Positions 26,317 through 36,159 are shown, counted from the stretch's first letter. The stretch is DNA of 64,000 nt from Rossellomorea vietnamensis (GCF_025398035.1 NZ_CP104558.1:1550001-1614000), one strand, 5' to 3'. Notes: a model not told the origin generated them from the sequence alone. Numbers and translations are program-made.

Positions 26317-27939
26317 ATGATGAAGTCAGAGAACAAGCTTTGGAGAATGTGGAAGGTATTATCACTTGCCTTATCCATCGTGGTCAGGGTCTACTGGTAC
26401 CGGCTGCGGGGTAAGTCCCAATGGGAAAAAGAAAAGCTTTGGGAACAAATCGGGAAAGAGTTCAAGGAAACCCTTTTTGAACTGAATGGCGTGTTGATCA
26501 AAGTTGGACAACTGTTAAGTATACGGGAGGATCTGCTTCCGAAAGGGTTCATCAATCAAATTCAGGACTTGGTTGACCATGTACCTCCTTCCCCTTGGGA
26601 AAAGATTGAATCGGTTCTTGAAGGGGAATGGGGCGGCCCCGTTTCTTCTAAGGTACTGAACATTGATCAAGAAGCCATCGCCTCGGCTTCCATCGGGGAA
26701 GTGTACAAAGCGACATTGCTTGATGGCACGCAAGCGGCCATCAAGGTGCAGCGACCGGAGATCCCCTCACTTGTGAAGACCGATTTTCGGACATTGTCCA
26801 TCATCATCTGGTTTGCCAGGCATTTTGCTCCCATGCCGAAGGGGTTCATTAATTTTAAAATGCTATATAAAGAATTGAAGCAGGTCATCGAGCAGGAGCT
26901 CGACTTTTCCAAAGAAATGAGTACCGGCATTTCTTTTAAACAGAGGTTTAAAGATCATGCCAATGTGAAGATCCCGACTATGTATCCTGAACTCTGTACA
27001 GATAAAGTATTGGTGATGGAATGGGTCGATGGGGTTCGATTGAATGATAGAGAAGCGATTGATTTGTATGGACTGAATGGCCAGAAGCTTGCACAGGAGC
27101 TATTCCGTCTCTTCCTCCCTCAGTGGCTCGAGCCCGGAATCTTCCATGCCGATCCCCATGCCGGGAACATTCTGCTTCAGCCTGATGGTACTTTCGTTTT
27201 ATTGGATTACGGGATGATCGGGGAAATTTCAAAAAGGGATTCAGCCCATTTCCAAAACCTCCTCGAAGGGGTTCTTTTAAAGAATTTCCGGAAAGCTTCA
27301 GAGGCTCTTGCAGAATTGGGGTTCCTGCTTCCAGACGCCAGTCCGAAGACGATTGAGCCTGTGCTAAAGGAATTTGTCACTCTGGATATGGAGCAGTTTA
27401 AACAGATGGATCTGATATCAGTAAAGAAGGAAATCAACGAAATGGTGAAATCACTTCCTGTCCAGGTTCCGACCCGCTTTATCTTTTTAGGGCGGTCCTT
27501 CGCCACCATCGAAGGACTTGTCCACACATTGAGCCCGGATGAAGAAACCCTTGATGTCGTTAAACCAGCCTTTATGGATTGGGTGAAGGATGGGAACACG
27601 AACAAATGGGAGCTTCTTATGAAATGGGTCAGCGCCCAACCTCTTTTTCAGACCGTTCAGAAAGTAAGGCAGTTGTTGGATCTACCTGAAAAAGCATTGG
27701 AACAAAAGGATCATCATCAGCTAAACGGGTTTCAATTTAAACTATTCGAGGGTCAAAAGAAGCAGGCTTTTGTCCTTTTACTTGCAGGATGCATCGGGGG
27801 ATTCACAGGACTTGCGCTCGGTATGGAGGTCATCTGGCAAGGAAGCTTTGGCCTAGCCGCTTTTGGTGTCGCAGGGTATTGGATTATTGCCAGAAGGCAA
27901 CGAAACTGGTTGAAAAAACTCAAAAATGGACAACTGTAG
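26317..27939 (+). CDS. ABC1/UbiB-type atypical kinase (AarF family)
   Basis: About 540 residues starting MMKSENKLWRMWKVL, with GGGG 6 bp before the ATG; the upstream open frame from 26236 lacks a ribosome site. UbiB features are clear: KxGQ motif KVGQLLSIREDLLPKGF, Ala-rich nucleotide loop IASASIGEVYKATLLDG, AIKVQRPE with the ATP Lys, VMEWVDGVRL, HADPHAGNILLQPDG and LLDYGMIG. Two C-terminal membrane segments (about 490-530) anchor it. Family members support isoprenoid-quinone synthesis or lipid homeostasis. Its partner pathway cannot be told from the neighbours. Confidence 0.92.
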   Translation: MMKSENKLWRMWKVLSLALSIVVRVYWYRLRGKSQWEKEKLWEQIGKEFKETLFELNGVLIKVGQLLSIREDLLPKGFINQIQDLVDHVPPSPWEKIESVLEGEWGGPVSSKVLNIDQEAIASASIGEVYKATLLDGTQAAIKVQRPEIPSLVKTDFRTLSIIIWFARHFAPMPKGFINFKMLYKELKQVIEQELDFSKEMSTGISFKQRFKDHANVKIPTMYPELCTDKVLVMEWVDGVRLNDREAIDLYGLNGQKLAQELFRLFLPQWLEPGIFHADPHAGNILLQPDGTFVLLDYGMIGEISKRDSAHFQNLLEGVLLKNFRKASEALAELGFLLPDASPKTIEPVLKEFVTLDMEQFKQMDLISVKKEINEMVKSLPVQVPTRFIFLGRSFATIEGLVHTLSPDEETLDVVKPAFMDWVKDGNTNKWELLMKWVSAQPLFQTVQKVRQLLDLPEKALEQKDHHQLNGFQFKLFEGQKKQAFVLLLAGCIGGFTGLALGMEVIWQGSFGLAAFGVAGYWIIARRQRNWLKKLKNGQL

Positions 27940-27960
27940 TGAGAGTTGTCCATTTAAATG

Positions 27961-27989
27961 AAAAGCTCAGAGTCGACTCTGAGCTTTTT
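27961..27989. terminator. Bidirectional terminator
   Basis: AAAAGCTCAGAG-TCGA-CTCTGAGCTTTT, a near-perfect palindrome followed by TT, between the kinase gene and the convergent cphA. Confidence 0.88.
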
Positions 27990-28020
27990 TCCTTTATTAA
28001 TATACTTTTTAAGTACGATT

Positions 28021-30651
28021 CTATTCAGCCCTCTGAAATTCACTCCTTGATACTGAGCTCTTCATCACGGAATCCATAAAGGTTTGAATCGATGCGTAGT
28101 CGTCATACAGAAACAGTAAGGTGTCACCCGGCTGTGACATCTCCCACGCCATGAACAAAGCATGGATTTCCTCCGGTTGCACATGAATCGTTGGATGTCC
28201 TTTGGATTCATCCACCCCTCTGGTCAGCAAATGGATGGTTTCTCCCGGAGTCCTTCCCCTTAAATTCAGATCTTCCTTGATAATGAAGATATCAGAATGC
28301 TTTCCAAAAATCCTTCCCATTTCCTGAATCGTTTCGTCTTTCCGGTCTCCCGCAGCTGAGCCAACCGTGATGACCCTTCCATCCTTCAGATGGGCAATGG
28401 TATCGTATAATGCCCTTAAGCCTGCCGGATTATGGGCGTAGTCCACAATAATGGTCCTTCCTTGTACGATTTGAACATTGAATCGTCCACGATTCTGATT
28501 TTCAGTCGGTAGAAAACTGATCACCTTGCTTCTAAGTTCGGAGAGTGGGCGCCCTAAAGAATGTGCAGCGGCAAGAGAACCAAGCACATTCAAGACATTA
28601 TACTTGGCAGCACCATTGATGGTGATGGGAATATGGGAGACCGGCAAAAATCGTTCCGTTTTCCCCTCACAGGTATGCATGATCCATCCTTCATCCATGT
28701 ACCAAGCCTCATTCCCACTTTCAATATGCTCCTGTATCACTGGATTTGAAAGAGATAATGAGAAATAGATAACCTTTCCATACGTTTGAGTGGCCATTTC
28801 GACACATCTCGGATCATCCGCATTCAATACGCACGACCCTCCTGGTAGAACCACTTCGGCCACCGTCTGCTTCAGCTTTTTTAAATCCTCCAGTGTATCT
28901 ATGCCATTCAATCCCAGATGATCTTCACTGATATTAGTGACGATGGACACGTCACAGTGCCTGAAAGCCAGACCTTCCCTCAGCATGCCGCCTCTGGCCG
29001 TTTCAAGTACGGCAACGTCCACACCAGGGTGGGAGAGGACTTTCCTGGCGCTTTTTGGACCGCTGCAATCGCCTTCATCGATTTGTTGTTCGGCGATCCA
29101 AACGCCGTCAGAGCATGTGAAGCCGACGGTTACATCCTCCTTCTGTAATAAGTGGGAGACCAACCGGCAGGTCGTTGTCTTACCGTTCGTTCCTGTCACA
29201 GCGACTATCGGGATGGCCGCTTCCTCGCGATTTTCGAATAAATAGTCAACGATCGCTCCCCCGACGTCCCGGCTTTTTCCTTCTGAAGGATAATGGTGCA
29301 TCCGTATCCCAGGCGCAGCATTCACTTCAAGGATGGCTGCAGCCCCCTTTTCGAATGGGACGGTTACATCCGTTGAAAGGATATCGATTCCGGCAATGTC
29401 AAGACCAATGGCAACCGCAGCTCCTTCTGCCATCTTGCGGTAATGAGGATGAACCTCATCTGTCACGTCAATGGCTGAACCACCGGTGGAAAGGTTCGCA
29501 TTCCCCAATACCTCAAGACTTTGTCCCATTTTAAGGACAGTATCCAGGGAGTGTCCTTCCTTCTCCAGATGTACAACGGTTCGTTCATCCAGGGGAATCC
29601 TGCTCATGGCTTTCTCATGTCCCTCTCCACGCAAAGGATTTTTGTTTTCGCTTTCAATTAATTCCTTTATTGTTTTTCTCCCGTCACCGATTACCGTGGG
29701 AGGCTGGCGAAGACTGGCTGCTATGAGTTCATTGTTCACGACAAGGAATCGGTAGTCCTTTCCTTTATAGTAACGTTCAATGATATAGTCAGTCCCTTCA
29801 CTGTATACACAGCGGAAGGCCGTTAACAGGTCCATTTCATTCTGGATATCCGTCACGATATTTTGTCCCTGGCGTCCATTGACTGGTTTGATTACGAGTG
29901 GGAATCCGATCTTTCCTGCAGACTGAAGAAGCTCGTACTCGTTTGAAACTACATCCCCCTCTGGCACTGGCAGACCTGCACTCTTCAATAACATTTTCGT
30001 CGCATCTTTATCACAGGAGTCCTCTACAGCAAGATAAGAGGATTGACTTGAAATGGTCGCCTGTACGAATTTTTGTTTCTTACCGGTCCCGAGCCTTAAA
30101 TGGCTGTTTGTTCCCGTTCTTTCGACTGGTATCTTCCGTGCTTTGGCGGCTTGAAAGATGGCCTCTGTGCTCGGCCCCATTTTATGCAGATGATAGAGAT
30201 CGGAAGTTTCTGATATGTAAGGTTCGGCACTGACCTCTTTATGTTCGAGGATGGCTTCTACGATTTCCATCGCTGCTGTAAACGCATAATATCCGGACTT
30301 CTTTTCCACATAATCGTATGTCACGAAATAAATCCCTTTCCGTTCGCTCGTGATTGTTTTGCCGCGCTTTACAGTGATTCCCGCCAGATGCTGGATTTCC
30401 AGTGCGATATGTTCAAGGATGTGACCCATCCACGTCCCTTCATACAAGCGTTCCACAAATCCCCCTGCATACCCCCTTGAACAGGTGTGTGTGAACAGGG
30501 ACGGCATGACCTTCAGCAATGTGTCGGTAAATCCTTCCAATCGGTTGGAGGGCTTTTCTTCGAACTCCTCTATATCGAGTTCGATGCAGATCGTCGGCTT
30601 GAAGCTGTATAAGTTAGGACCGGATAAGTAGTTGACGCGATTGATTTTCAT
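28021..30651 (-). CDS. cphA: Cyanophycin synthetase
   Basis: 876 residues, normal length for CphA1. It polymerises Asp and Arg into cyanophycin in two ATP-dependent steps. An N-terminal domain (1-160) is followed by an ATP-grasp domain (about 215-460, with GFPLVIKPVNGRQGQNI and ILEVNAAPGIRMHHYPSEG) and a Mur-ligase-like domain with the P-loop GTNGKTTT at 487-494, NISEDHLG, NADDPRC and DYAHNPAGLRAL. All nucleotide motifs are intact. ATG 30651 has AAGGAGAG upstream. It follows the cyanophycinase gene after 14 bp, giving a storage-and-recycling operon. Confidence 0.95.
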   Translation of the reverse strand: MKINRVNYLSGPNLYSFKPTICIELDIEEFEEKPSNRLEGFTDTLLKVMPSLFTHTCSRGYAGGFVERLYEGTWMGHILEHIALEIQHLAGITVKRGKTITSERKGIYFVTYDYVEKKSGYYAFTAAMEIVEAILEHKEVSAEPYISETSDLYHLHKMGPSTEAIFQAAKARKIPVERTGTNSHLRLGTGKKQKFVQATISSQSSYLAVEDSCDKDATKMLLKSAGLPVPEGDVVSNEYELLQSAGKIGFPLVIKPVNGRQGQNIVTDIQNEMDLLTAFRCVYSEGTDYIIERYYKGKDYRFLVVNNELIAASLRQPPTVIGDGRKTIKELIESENKNPLRGEGHEKAMSRIPLDERTVVHLEKEGHSLDTVLKMGQSLEVLGNANLSTGGSAIDVTDEVHPHYRKMAEGAAVAIGLDIAGIDILSTDVTVPFEKGAAAILEVNAAPGIRMHHYPSEGKSRDVGGAIVDYLFENREEAAIPIVAVTGTNGKTTTCRLVSHLLQKEDVTVGFTCSDGVWIAEQQIDEGDCSGPKSARKVLSHPGVDVAVLETARGGMLREGLAFRHCDVSIVTNISEDHLGLNGIDTLEDLKKLKQTVAEVVLPGGSCVLNADDPRCVEMATQTYGKVIYFSLSLSNPVIQEHIESGNEAWYMDEGWIMHTCEGKTERFLPVSHIPITINGAAKYNVLNVLGSLAAAHSLGRPLSELRSKVISFLPTENQNRGRFNVQIVQGRTIIVDYAHNPAGLRALYDTIAHLKDGRVITVGSAAGDRKDETIQEMGRIFGKHSDIFIIKEDLNLRGRTPGETIHLLTRGVDESKGHPTIHVQPEEIHALFMAWEMSQPGDTLLFLYDDYASIQTFMDSVMKSSVSRSEFQRAE

Positions 30652-30665
30652 TAAATGTTCTCTCC

Positions 30666-31460
30666 TTAAGATATAATTAATTCCCTTTTGGTTAAATCAA
30701 AGATCGCGCCCTCACCCAATGTGTGAAAACGAATATCTGATATGGTCATGTTCTCTTTATTTTCAGCAACATCTATATAGGAAGACGTTTTCCCGTCGAA
30801 AATGCTCACATTGAATTCACCGATCACTTCAAATTGATTCCGTTCACTGTTGACCCAAATCGCTGTATTTTCATCGATCCCCACCCCGATAATTTGAGGA
30901 TTTAATGCAATCGCCCTCATCAGCCTTGAAAACCTGTCACGCTGGGAAAAGTGCTGATCTATTATGACGTCTTCGAGAAATCCGAAGCCAGATCCCATTT
31001 CGAGGATCGAGACATCCTGCTTTTTTGAGATTTTGGATGATATGATCATCAACCTGCTCATGACGGCAGCCCCTGCACTGGTCCCGCCTATGACCAGACC
31101 TCCCTTCCATTCTTTAAGACAGTGTTTATAGAAGGTTGTCCCCCCCAGGAGACTCGTGAGTCTGAGTTGATCTCCGCCTGTCATGAATAACCCCGATAGA
31201 GAGGAAAGCTGCTCGATCAATTCAGGATCATCCGCTTTCTCGCGGGAATCCAGATGGAGCAATAGTGGTTTTGTTCCATGAAGGGTGTGAAACAAACTTG
31301 CGTATTCATTCCCCACTTCTTCCGGATAAGCTGTAGCAGTCGTAACGATCCCAATCGGACCTTGTCTATTTTGACATATTGTAGCGAACTTCGATAAGAT
31401 GACCTTCTCATCCGTTTTATCCTCGTTGCCACCAATGATCAGCAAATCACCTTTTGCCAT
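30666..31460 (-). CDS. cphB: Cyanophycinase
   Basis: 264-residue peptidase of family S51 that cuts cyanophycin into beta-Asp-Arg dipeptides. It starts MAKGDLLIIGGNEDK, has LFMTGGDQLRL and the nucleophile Ser128 in VIGGTSAGAAVMS, then DQHFSQRDRFSRLM and GVGIDENTA, all typical. ATG 31460; GAGG lies about 10 bp upstream and another GGAGG touches the codon. First gene of the cphBA operon. No isoaspartyl dipeptidase gene is adjacent. Confidence 0.93.
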   Translation of the reverse strand: MAKGDLLIIGGNEDKTDEKVILSKFATICQNRQGPIGIVTTATAYPEEVGNEYASLFHTLHGTKPLLLHLDSREKADDPELIEQLSSLSGLFMTGGDQLRLTSLLGGTTFYKHCLKEWKGGLVIGGTSAGAAVMSRLMIISSKISKKQDVSILEMGSGFGFLEDVIIDQHFSQRDRFSRLMRAIALNPQIIGVGIDENTAIWVNSERNQFEVIGEFNVSIFDGKTSSYIDVAENKENMTISDIRFHTLGEGAIFDLTKRELIIS

Positions 31461-31692
31461 CCTCCATCAACCTCTTCGCTCTCATTTAATTTCCAAAAAT
31501 AGTTCAGAAAATTAAAAATATATTTTGTGTTCAACAAAGCATCTATACCCCTGTTTACCATTGATTAAACCTATATAAAAACAGAACATGACCAGGTCCA
31601 ATCCTTTCTGAAGGTGAAGACCTGGCCATCTGGCTATAAGATCACTTTCTTCGATTTTAAATTTATAGTAATATATTTACAGGAGGGATACC

Positions 31693-31875
31693 ATGACAAA
31701 TCGTAAAGAACCGTTCAATGATGTGACCGACCATATGTCTAAAATTGAAGGGGCGCCCATGAACCAGCCCGGAAAGGAGAGTCTTCCACTCGGGATCCGG
31801 ATTATCGGTTATGTAATCATTGGGTTCACGGGCCTTATGTCTTTATTTGCCCTTATTTTCGGCTTGTTAGATTGA
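31693..31875 (+). CDS. Small single-span membrane protein
   Basis: 60 residues: a polar N-terminal half (MTNRKEPFNDVTDHMSKIEG) and one membrane helix at about 36-57 ending in GLLD. AGGAGGGA is 6 bp before the ATG, so it is likely to be translated. Not recognised. It stands alone, convergent with the alkyltransferase-like gene 11 bp away. Confidence 0.65.
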   Translation: MTNRKEPFNDVTDHMSKIEGAPMNQPGKESLPLGIRIIGYVIIGFTGLMSLFALIFGLLD

Positions 31876-31886
31876 AATTTGTTCCT

Positions 31887-32198
31887 CTATGATTCAGGGT
31901 GATACTGATACTTCCACAGTTCAATCCGGTTATTTCCTATAAAGTGGACCCCTTCCGCTTCCAGGGACAGTCTCTGAGTCATCATTTGCTCCTCATCACG
32001 AAATCCGACTTCCCCTTTGCTGTTCAGAACCCTGTGCCAGGGGAGTTTATACTTTTCACTCATGGAGTGGAGAATCCTCACGACCTGCCTTGCAGCCTTG
32101 GGGCTACCTGCCAGCTCCGCAATTTGTCCGTATGTCATGACCTTTCCCGGAGGAATATCGGCTATGATGTTCACCGCCCGTTCGGTAAACGGCTTCAT
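31887..32198 (-). CDS. Alkyltransferase-like protein (ATL)
   Basis: 103 residues homologous to the C-terminal domain of O6-methylguanine-DNA methyltransferase: IADIPPGKVMTYGQIAELAGSPKAARQVVRIL with the recognition helix and the Arg finger. The active-site PCHRV is PWHRV here, so the acceptor Cys is replaced by Trp. This is the defining feature of ATL proteins, which bind alkylated guanine and hand it to nucleotide excision repair rather than repairing it. ATG 32198, GGGAGGTG 7 bp upstream. Confidence 0.92.
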   Translation of the reverse strand: MKPFTERAVNIIADIPPGKVMTYGQIAELAGSPKAARQVVRILHSMSEKYKLPWHRVLNSKGEVGFRDEEQMMTQRLSLEAEGVHFIGNNRIELWKYQYHPES

Positions 32199-32359
32199 GC
32201 ATGTTCACCTCCCTTCTTCCTTTCAATTATGTATGACCCTTATGGAAATAGGAAGTACAGAATATAGGATATCATGTCTTCATCAAGTCACGTTCCTAGA
32301 AGATTCGCTCTCTTTATATTAAACTGTATATGAATGAATAGAAGGACGTGATAAGAATA

Positions 32360-33103
32360 ATGGATATTAAACTGATTGCACTGGATATGGATGGGACACT
32401 CGTCAACCATGAGGGCGAGGTATCTCCTGAAAACGAACAAGCCATTCAGCGGGCAAAGGAAAAGGGAATTCATGTTGTATTGAGTACAGGACGCTCTCTT
32501 TTTACATGCAGGGACATTTCAGATGAGCTTGGTCGTTCATCTTATCTTGTCACCGTGAATGGCGGGGAGATCTACGATTATGAATACAATCTTGTAGACC
32601 GCATCCCCCTTGATATTGATCTTGTAAAGCAGCTATGGGCGCTTAAAGAAGAGCATGATGTGTATTTCTGGTCTTCCACTTCCCAAGGCTTATTCAATAG
32701 CAGGAAACCTTTTGAGCAGGATATCGAATCTTATAATTGGCTGAAGTTTGGCTTTGATATCCAGGATGATGATGTCCGCAAAGTCATGTTGGATGAACTG
32801 GTGAAGAATGAAGCACTTGAAATTACGAACTCCTCACCAACCAACATCGAAATCAATCCAGCAGGGGTCAATAAGGCCGCTGCCCTGGTAAAAGTGTGTA
32901 AATGGCTGGACCTTTCAATGGATCAAGTCATGGCAGTCGGGGACAGTATGAATGACATCGCGATGATCCGAGAAGCTGGATTCGGTGTGGCCATGGGCAA
33001 CGCTCAGGAAGCAGTGAAAGAAGCAGCGGACTGGGTGACGGGGATCAATACTGATCACGGTGTCGCTCAGGCAATCGATAAAGTACTGAAGGAAATGAAC
33101 TAA
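32360..33103 (+). CDS. Cof-type HAD-IIB family phosphatase
   Basis: 247 residues beginning MDIKLIALDMDGTLVNHEGE (motif I, nucleophile Asp in DMDGT). Motif II is LSTGRS, the motif III Lys is in the NKAAALVKVCK segment, and motif IV is GDSMNDIAMI. The C2-type cap lies at about 85-185. Family members dephosphorylate sugar phosphates, FMN or PLP; the substrate cannot be read. AAGGACG lies 11 bp before the ATG. Confidence 0.9.
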   Translation: MDIKLIALDMDGTLVNHEGEVSPENEQAIQRAKEKGIHVVLSTGRSLFTCRDISDELGRSSYLVTVNGGEIYDYEYNLVDRIPLDIDLVKQLWALKEEHDVYFWSSTSQGLFNSRKPFEQDIESYNWLKFGFDIQDDDVRKVMLDELVKNEALEITNSSPTNIEINPAGVNKAAALVKVCKWLDLSMDQVMAVGDSMNDIAMIREAGFGVAMGNAQEAVKEAADWVTGINTDHGVAQAIDKVLKEMN

Positions 33104-33110
33104 CTAGTGT

Positions 33111-33146
33111 AAAAGTGCCTGATTCTCTATCGAATCAGGCACTTTC
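33111..33146 (+). terminator. Terminator of the HAD gene
   Basis: AAAAGTGCCTGATTC pairs with GAATCAGGCACTTT, 14-bp arms, loop of 6 nt. Confidence 0.85.
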
Positions 33147-33188
33147 TCTTTTCACCGGGTCTATTCCTCTCCTGTAACGTCTATACTA

Positions 33189-33728
33189 ATGGAAAAACAA
33201 GGATTGTACCCAACTATGTACTTATTACTGATCGTCGTTGTCTATTTACTTTTTGCAAAGTTCTTTATTGATTGGAAACGCTGGAAGGACTATTATCCAA
33301 CGGTGCAGTTTTATATTATCTGCAATCTCACCTATAACGTGATTTTTTATAACCACACCTTATGGGAATATAAAGCGGTGACGGTAGACTGGCTGAATCA
33401 TACATTGATCGATCTTGTTTTTACCTTTTTCATCATTCCAGTGGTGATTATGATCTATCTCCGTTATTTTCCTTACCGGAAAAAGAAGATTGTTTACGTT
33501 TCAAGCTGGATCGCTTATTTTACATTTCTCGAGTACTTATTTCATAAAAAAGGGCTTTTCCTTTACGAAAATGGCTGGAATTTGGGATGGTCTGCTGTAT
33601 TTAACATCATCATGTTTACCATTTTGGGGTTGCATCACAAAAAACCGCTGCTTGCACTCCTCCTTTCTGTTCCCATCATCGGCATCCTTCTGTTGATCTT
33701 CCATCCATCTTTTCATGAATTAAAGTGA
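33189..33728 (+). CDS. CBO0543-type membrane protein
   Basis: 179 residues with about five membrane segments and the family-like block FYIICNLTYNVIFYNHTLWEYKA. The ATG at 33189 has no ribosome site; the ATG at 33216 has AAGGATT 10 bp upstream and would remove nine residues, so the start is uncertain. Such proteins are frequent in spore formers; function unknown. Followed by a 31-residue membrane peptide gene. Confidence 0.75.
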   Translation: MEKQGLYPTMYLLLIVVVYLLFAKFFIDWKRWKDYYPTVQFYIICNLTYNVIFYNHTLWEYKAVTVDWLNHTLIDLVFTFFIIPVVIMIYLRYFPYRKKKIVYVSSWIAYFTFLEYLFHKKGLFLYENGWNLGWSAVFNIIMFTILGLHHKKPLLALLLSVPIIGILLLIFHPSFHELK

Positions 33729-33738
33729 GGGTGTTTTC

Positions 33739-33834
33739 ATGAGTTCCTTTTCCACACCTGTATTTATAGTTTCGATTCTTGGGGTGTATATAACGATGGC
33801 CATTTATATCGCCATTTTGAAACGAAAAGAATAA
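33739..33834 (+). CDS. 31-residue membrane peptide
   Basis: MSSFSTPVFIVSILGVYITM followed by AIYIAILKRKE: one membrane helix with a basic tail. AGGGTG lies 5 bp before the ATG and the gene is 10 bp after the CBO0543-type gene, so the two are probably coupled. Not recognised. Confidence 0.55.
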   Translation: MSSFSTPVFIVSILGVYITMAIYIAILKRKE

Positions 33835-33836
33835 AG

Positions 33837-33868
33837 AAAAGGAGCATCCCCATTCCGGATGCTCCTTT
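33837..33868. terminator. Bidirectional terminator
   Basis: AAAGGAGCATCC and GGATGCTCCTTT, perfect 12-bp arms, shared with the convergent clpE. Confidence 0.85.
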
Positions 33869-33874
33869 CCCTGT

Positions 33875-36013
33875 TTATTTCACGATAATCTCATCATTTT
33901 CAACTGATACGATCAGTTCCGTTACGCCTTCTTCATCAAGAAGGAAGTCGGCGATCTTATCTTCCACTCTTTCCTGGATCACCCGGCGCAATGGTCTTGC
34001 ACCAAATTCAGGGTGATATCCGAGCTCCACGAGTCTGCGCTTCGCTTCTCCGTCAATTTCCACGGTAATCCCCTGCTCCTTGAGCTCAGCCTGCAATTCA
34101 TTCAGCATCAGATCAAGAATTTCCAGCAGCTCAACCTTTTCCAGAGATTCGAATTCAATGATACTATCGAATCGGTTCAGGAATTCCGGTTTAAAGTAGG
34201 CACCCAGCGATTGAAGAATATTCGTTTCTTTAATGGCATCTGTGCCACCGGTATTGAAACCTACGACGGCTTCCTTCTTATCCGTCACCCCGGCGTTACT
34301 TGTCATGATGATCACAGTTTCTTTGAAGCTCACCGTTCTGCCCTGACTATCCGTAAGACGGCCGTCTTCAAGAATCTGCAGGAACATATGCTGTACATCC
34401 GGGTGTGCTTTTTCAATTTCATCCAAGAGTATGATGGAGTACGGATTTCTTCTTACTTTCTCAGTCAGTTGACCGGATTCTTCATGACCCACATAGCCAG
34501 GAGGGGATCCGATCAGTTTAGACACAGAGTGTTTCTCCATATACTCACTCATATCAAGTCGGAGCATGGAATCTTTAGATCCAAACAACTCTTCAGCCAA
34601 TGTCTTCGTTAATTCCGTTTTCCCGACACCCGTCGGTCCGACAAATAGGAATGTTCCGATCGGACGGTGCTTTGCTTTCAAGCCTGCCCGGCTTCGTCGG
34701 ATGGCTTTCGCCACTTTTTTCACGGCTTCATCCTGTCCGATCACTTTATGAGCAAGGTTTTCTTCAAGGGATTTCATCCGCTTGCGATCATCACTTTGAA
34801 GCTTTCCAACAGGAATGCCTGTTTTGGTCTCAATGATTGCCTGGATCAAGTCCTTTTCAACAAGTGCCTTAGAATCAGAGGATTCCTGCCCAAGCTGCTT
34901 CTCCAAGGACGCTTCCTCATCCCTCAGGATTGCTGCCTGCTCATAATTTTCTTCTTTCGTTGCCTGCTCTTTCTTCACTCTTACTTCATGTAATTTTTTG
35001 TGTATGGCCGTTTTATCCTTGCCTTCAGATAGAAGGTTCACTTTTGAACCTGCCTCATCCATGAGATCAATCGCTTTATCCGGCAGGAATCGGTCCTGAA
35101 TATAACGATGTGACAATTTCACACAAGCCTCGATGCTCTCATCAGTAAATTTCACCCCATGATAGTCTTCATAGCGGCTTTTTAAACCCTTGAGAATTTC
35201 AATGGCTTCTTCCGGAGTGGGCTCATTGACCATGACAGGCTGGAAACGACGTTCGAGTGCCGCATCTTTTTCGATTTGACGATACTCTTTAAGGGTTGTC
35301 GCACCGATCACCTGCAGTTCACCGCGGGCAAGCGCCGGTTTTAAAATATTCCCTGCATCCATGGATCCCTCTGCAGAACCTGCTCCCACTAATTGATGGA
35401 TTTCATCGATAAAGAGCATGACGTTCTCACGACTCTGCAATTCACTGATGATGGCTTTCAACCGTTCCTCGAATGAACCCCGTACACCTGTACCGGCGGT
35501 CAAGGAAGCAACGTCCATCACATATACTTCTTTGTTTAATAATTTTGACGGCACATCGCCTGCTACGATTTTACGTGCCAATCCTTCCGCAATGGCTGTT
35601 TTCCCGACACCGGGTTCACCGATCAGTACCGGATTGTTTTTATTGCGGCGGTTCAGGATTTCAATCACACGATCCACTTCTTTGTCTCGACCGATAACCG
35701 GATCGATCAAACCGGCTTTAGCGGCTCCAGTGACATTACGTCCGAACTGATCGAGGATGCCGTTTCCACCATTCCCACCTTTCCCTTGAGCTGAAGAAGA
35801 TGGCTGTTGCTGGTTTTGGAATCCATGGTCAGGACTTCCGTCCATGCTCATACCTTTGAACAATTCATCAAACGGGAATCCTCCGTGAATGCCAGAAGGG
35901 GTTTGCTGCTTTTGAAAGCAAGCAGAACACATTTTCATACTGGATTTCTTACCATTCAGTTGCGTATAAACTTCAACCGTTGCTTGATTATGATGACATA
36001 CTTGGCATTTCAT
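33875..36013 (-). CDS. clpE: ATP-dependent Clp protease ATPase subunit ClpE
   Basis: 712 residues. An N-terminal zinc finger (Cys3-X2-Cys6 and a second CxxC near 29-32) distinguishes ClpE from ClpC. Two AAA+ modules follow, with Walker [10 protein letters not shown] and GPTGVGKTE; between them is a UVR-like coiled segment ([25 protein letters not shown]). The ClpP-docking loop VGF is at VVGFNTGG. It unfolds aggregated or CtsR-type substrates for ClpP under heat or protein stress. ATG 36013 is 8 bp from GGAGG; the ATG two codons earlier is too close. Confidence 0.94.
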   Translation of the reverse strand: MKCQVCHHNQATVEVYTQLNGKKSSMKMCSACFQKQQTPSGIHGGFPFDELFKGMSMDGSPDHGFQNQQQPSSSAQGKGGNGGNGILDQFGRNVTGAAKAGLIDPVIGRDKEVDRVIEILNRRNKNNPVLIGEPGVGKTAIAEGLARKIVAGDVPSKLLNKEVYVMDVASLTAGTGVRGSFEERLKAIISELQSRENVMLFIDEIHQLVGAGSAEGSMDAGNILKPALARGELQVIGATTLKEYRQIEKDAALERRFQPVMVNEPTPEEAIEILKGLKSRYEDYHGVKFTDESIEACVKLSHRYIQDRFLPDKAIDLMDEAGSKVNLLSEGKDKTAIHKKLHEVRVKKEQATKEENYEQAAILRDEEASLEKQLGQESSDSKALVEKDLIQAIIETKTGIPVGKLQSDDRKRMKSLEENLAHKVIGQDEAVKKVAKAIRRSRAGLKAKHRPIGTFLFVGPTGVGKTELTKTLAEELFGSKDSMLRLDMSEYMEKHSVSKLIGSPPGYVGHEESGQLTEKVRRNPYSIILLDEIEKAHPDVQHMFLQILEDGRLTDSQGRTVSFKETVIIMTSNAGVTDKKEAVVGFNTGGTDAIKETNILQSLGAYFKPEFLNRFDSIIEFESLEKVELLEILDLMLNELQAELKEQGITVEIDGEAKRRLVELGYHPEFGARPLRRVIQERVEDKIADFLLDEEGVTELIVSVENDEIIVK

Positions 36014-36087
36014 AAACATGACCTCCTGTTGTCTTGTTATATATAAAATGGTTTGTTAATTGGTTTATGGTTAAGGTCATTTTAGAA

Positions 36088-36120
36088 TTTGACTATGTTT
36101 GACTTTGACTTTATTTGACC
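36088..36120 (-). promoter_or_regulatory. Two overlapping CtsR operators of clpE
   Basis: On the minus strand GGTCAAA-TAA-AGTCAAA (36104-36120) and AGTCAAA-CAT-AGTCAAA (36088-36104) both fit the CtsR consensus RGTCAAA-NAN-RGTCAAA exactly. They lie just downstream of the expected transcription start. Confidence 0.88.
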
Positions 36121-36130
36121 TTATGAATAC

Positions 36131-36159
36131 AGTATAATTTGACCTTTTTTGACTTTCAA
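36131..36159 (-). promoter_or_regulatory. SigA promoter of clpE with CtsR operator in the spacer
   Basis: TTGAAA (36154-36159) and TATACT (36131-36136) are 17 bp apart. A third perfect CtsR site, AGTCAAAAAAGGTCAAA (36138-36154), fills the spacer, so CtsR binding would exclude RNA polymerase. Confidence 0.88.

Noticed and set aside
31590-31626. CCAGGTC...GACCTGG hairpin before the small membrane protein
   Set aside because: Only 7-bp arms with a 20-nt loop and no T-run; too weak to call.
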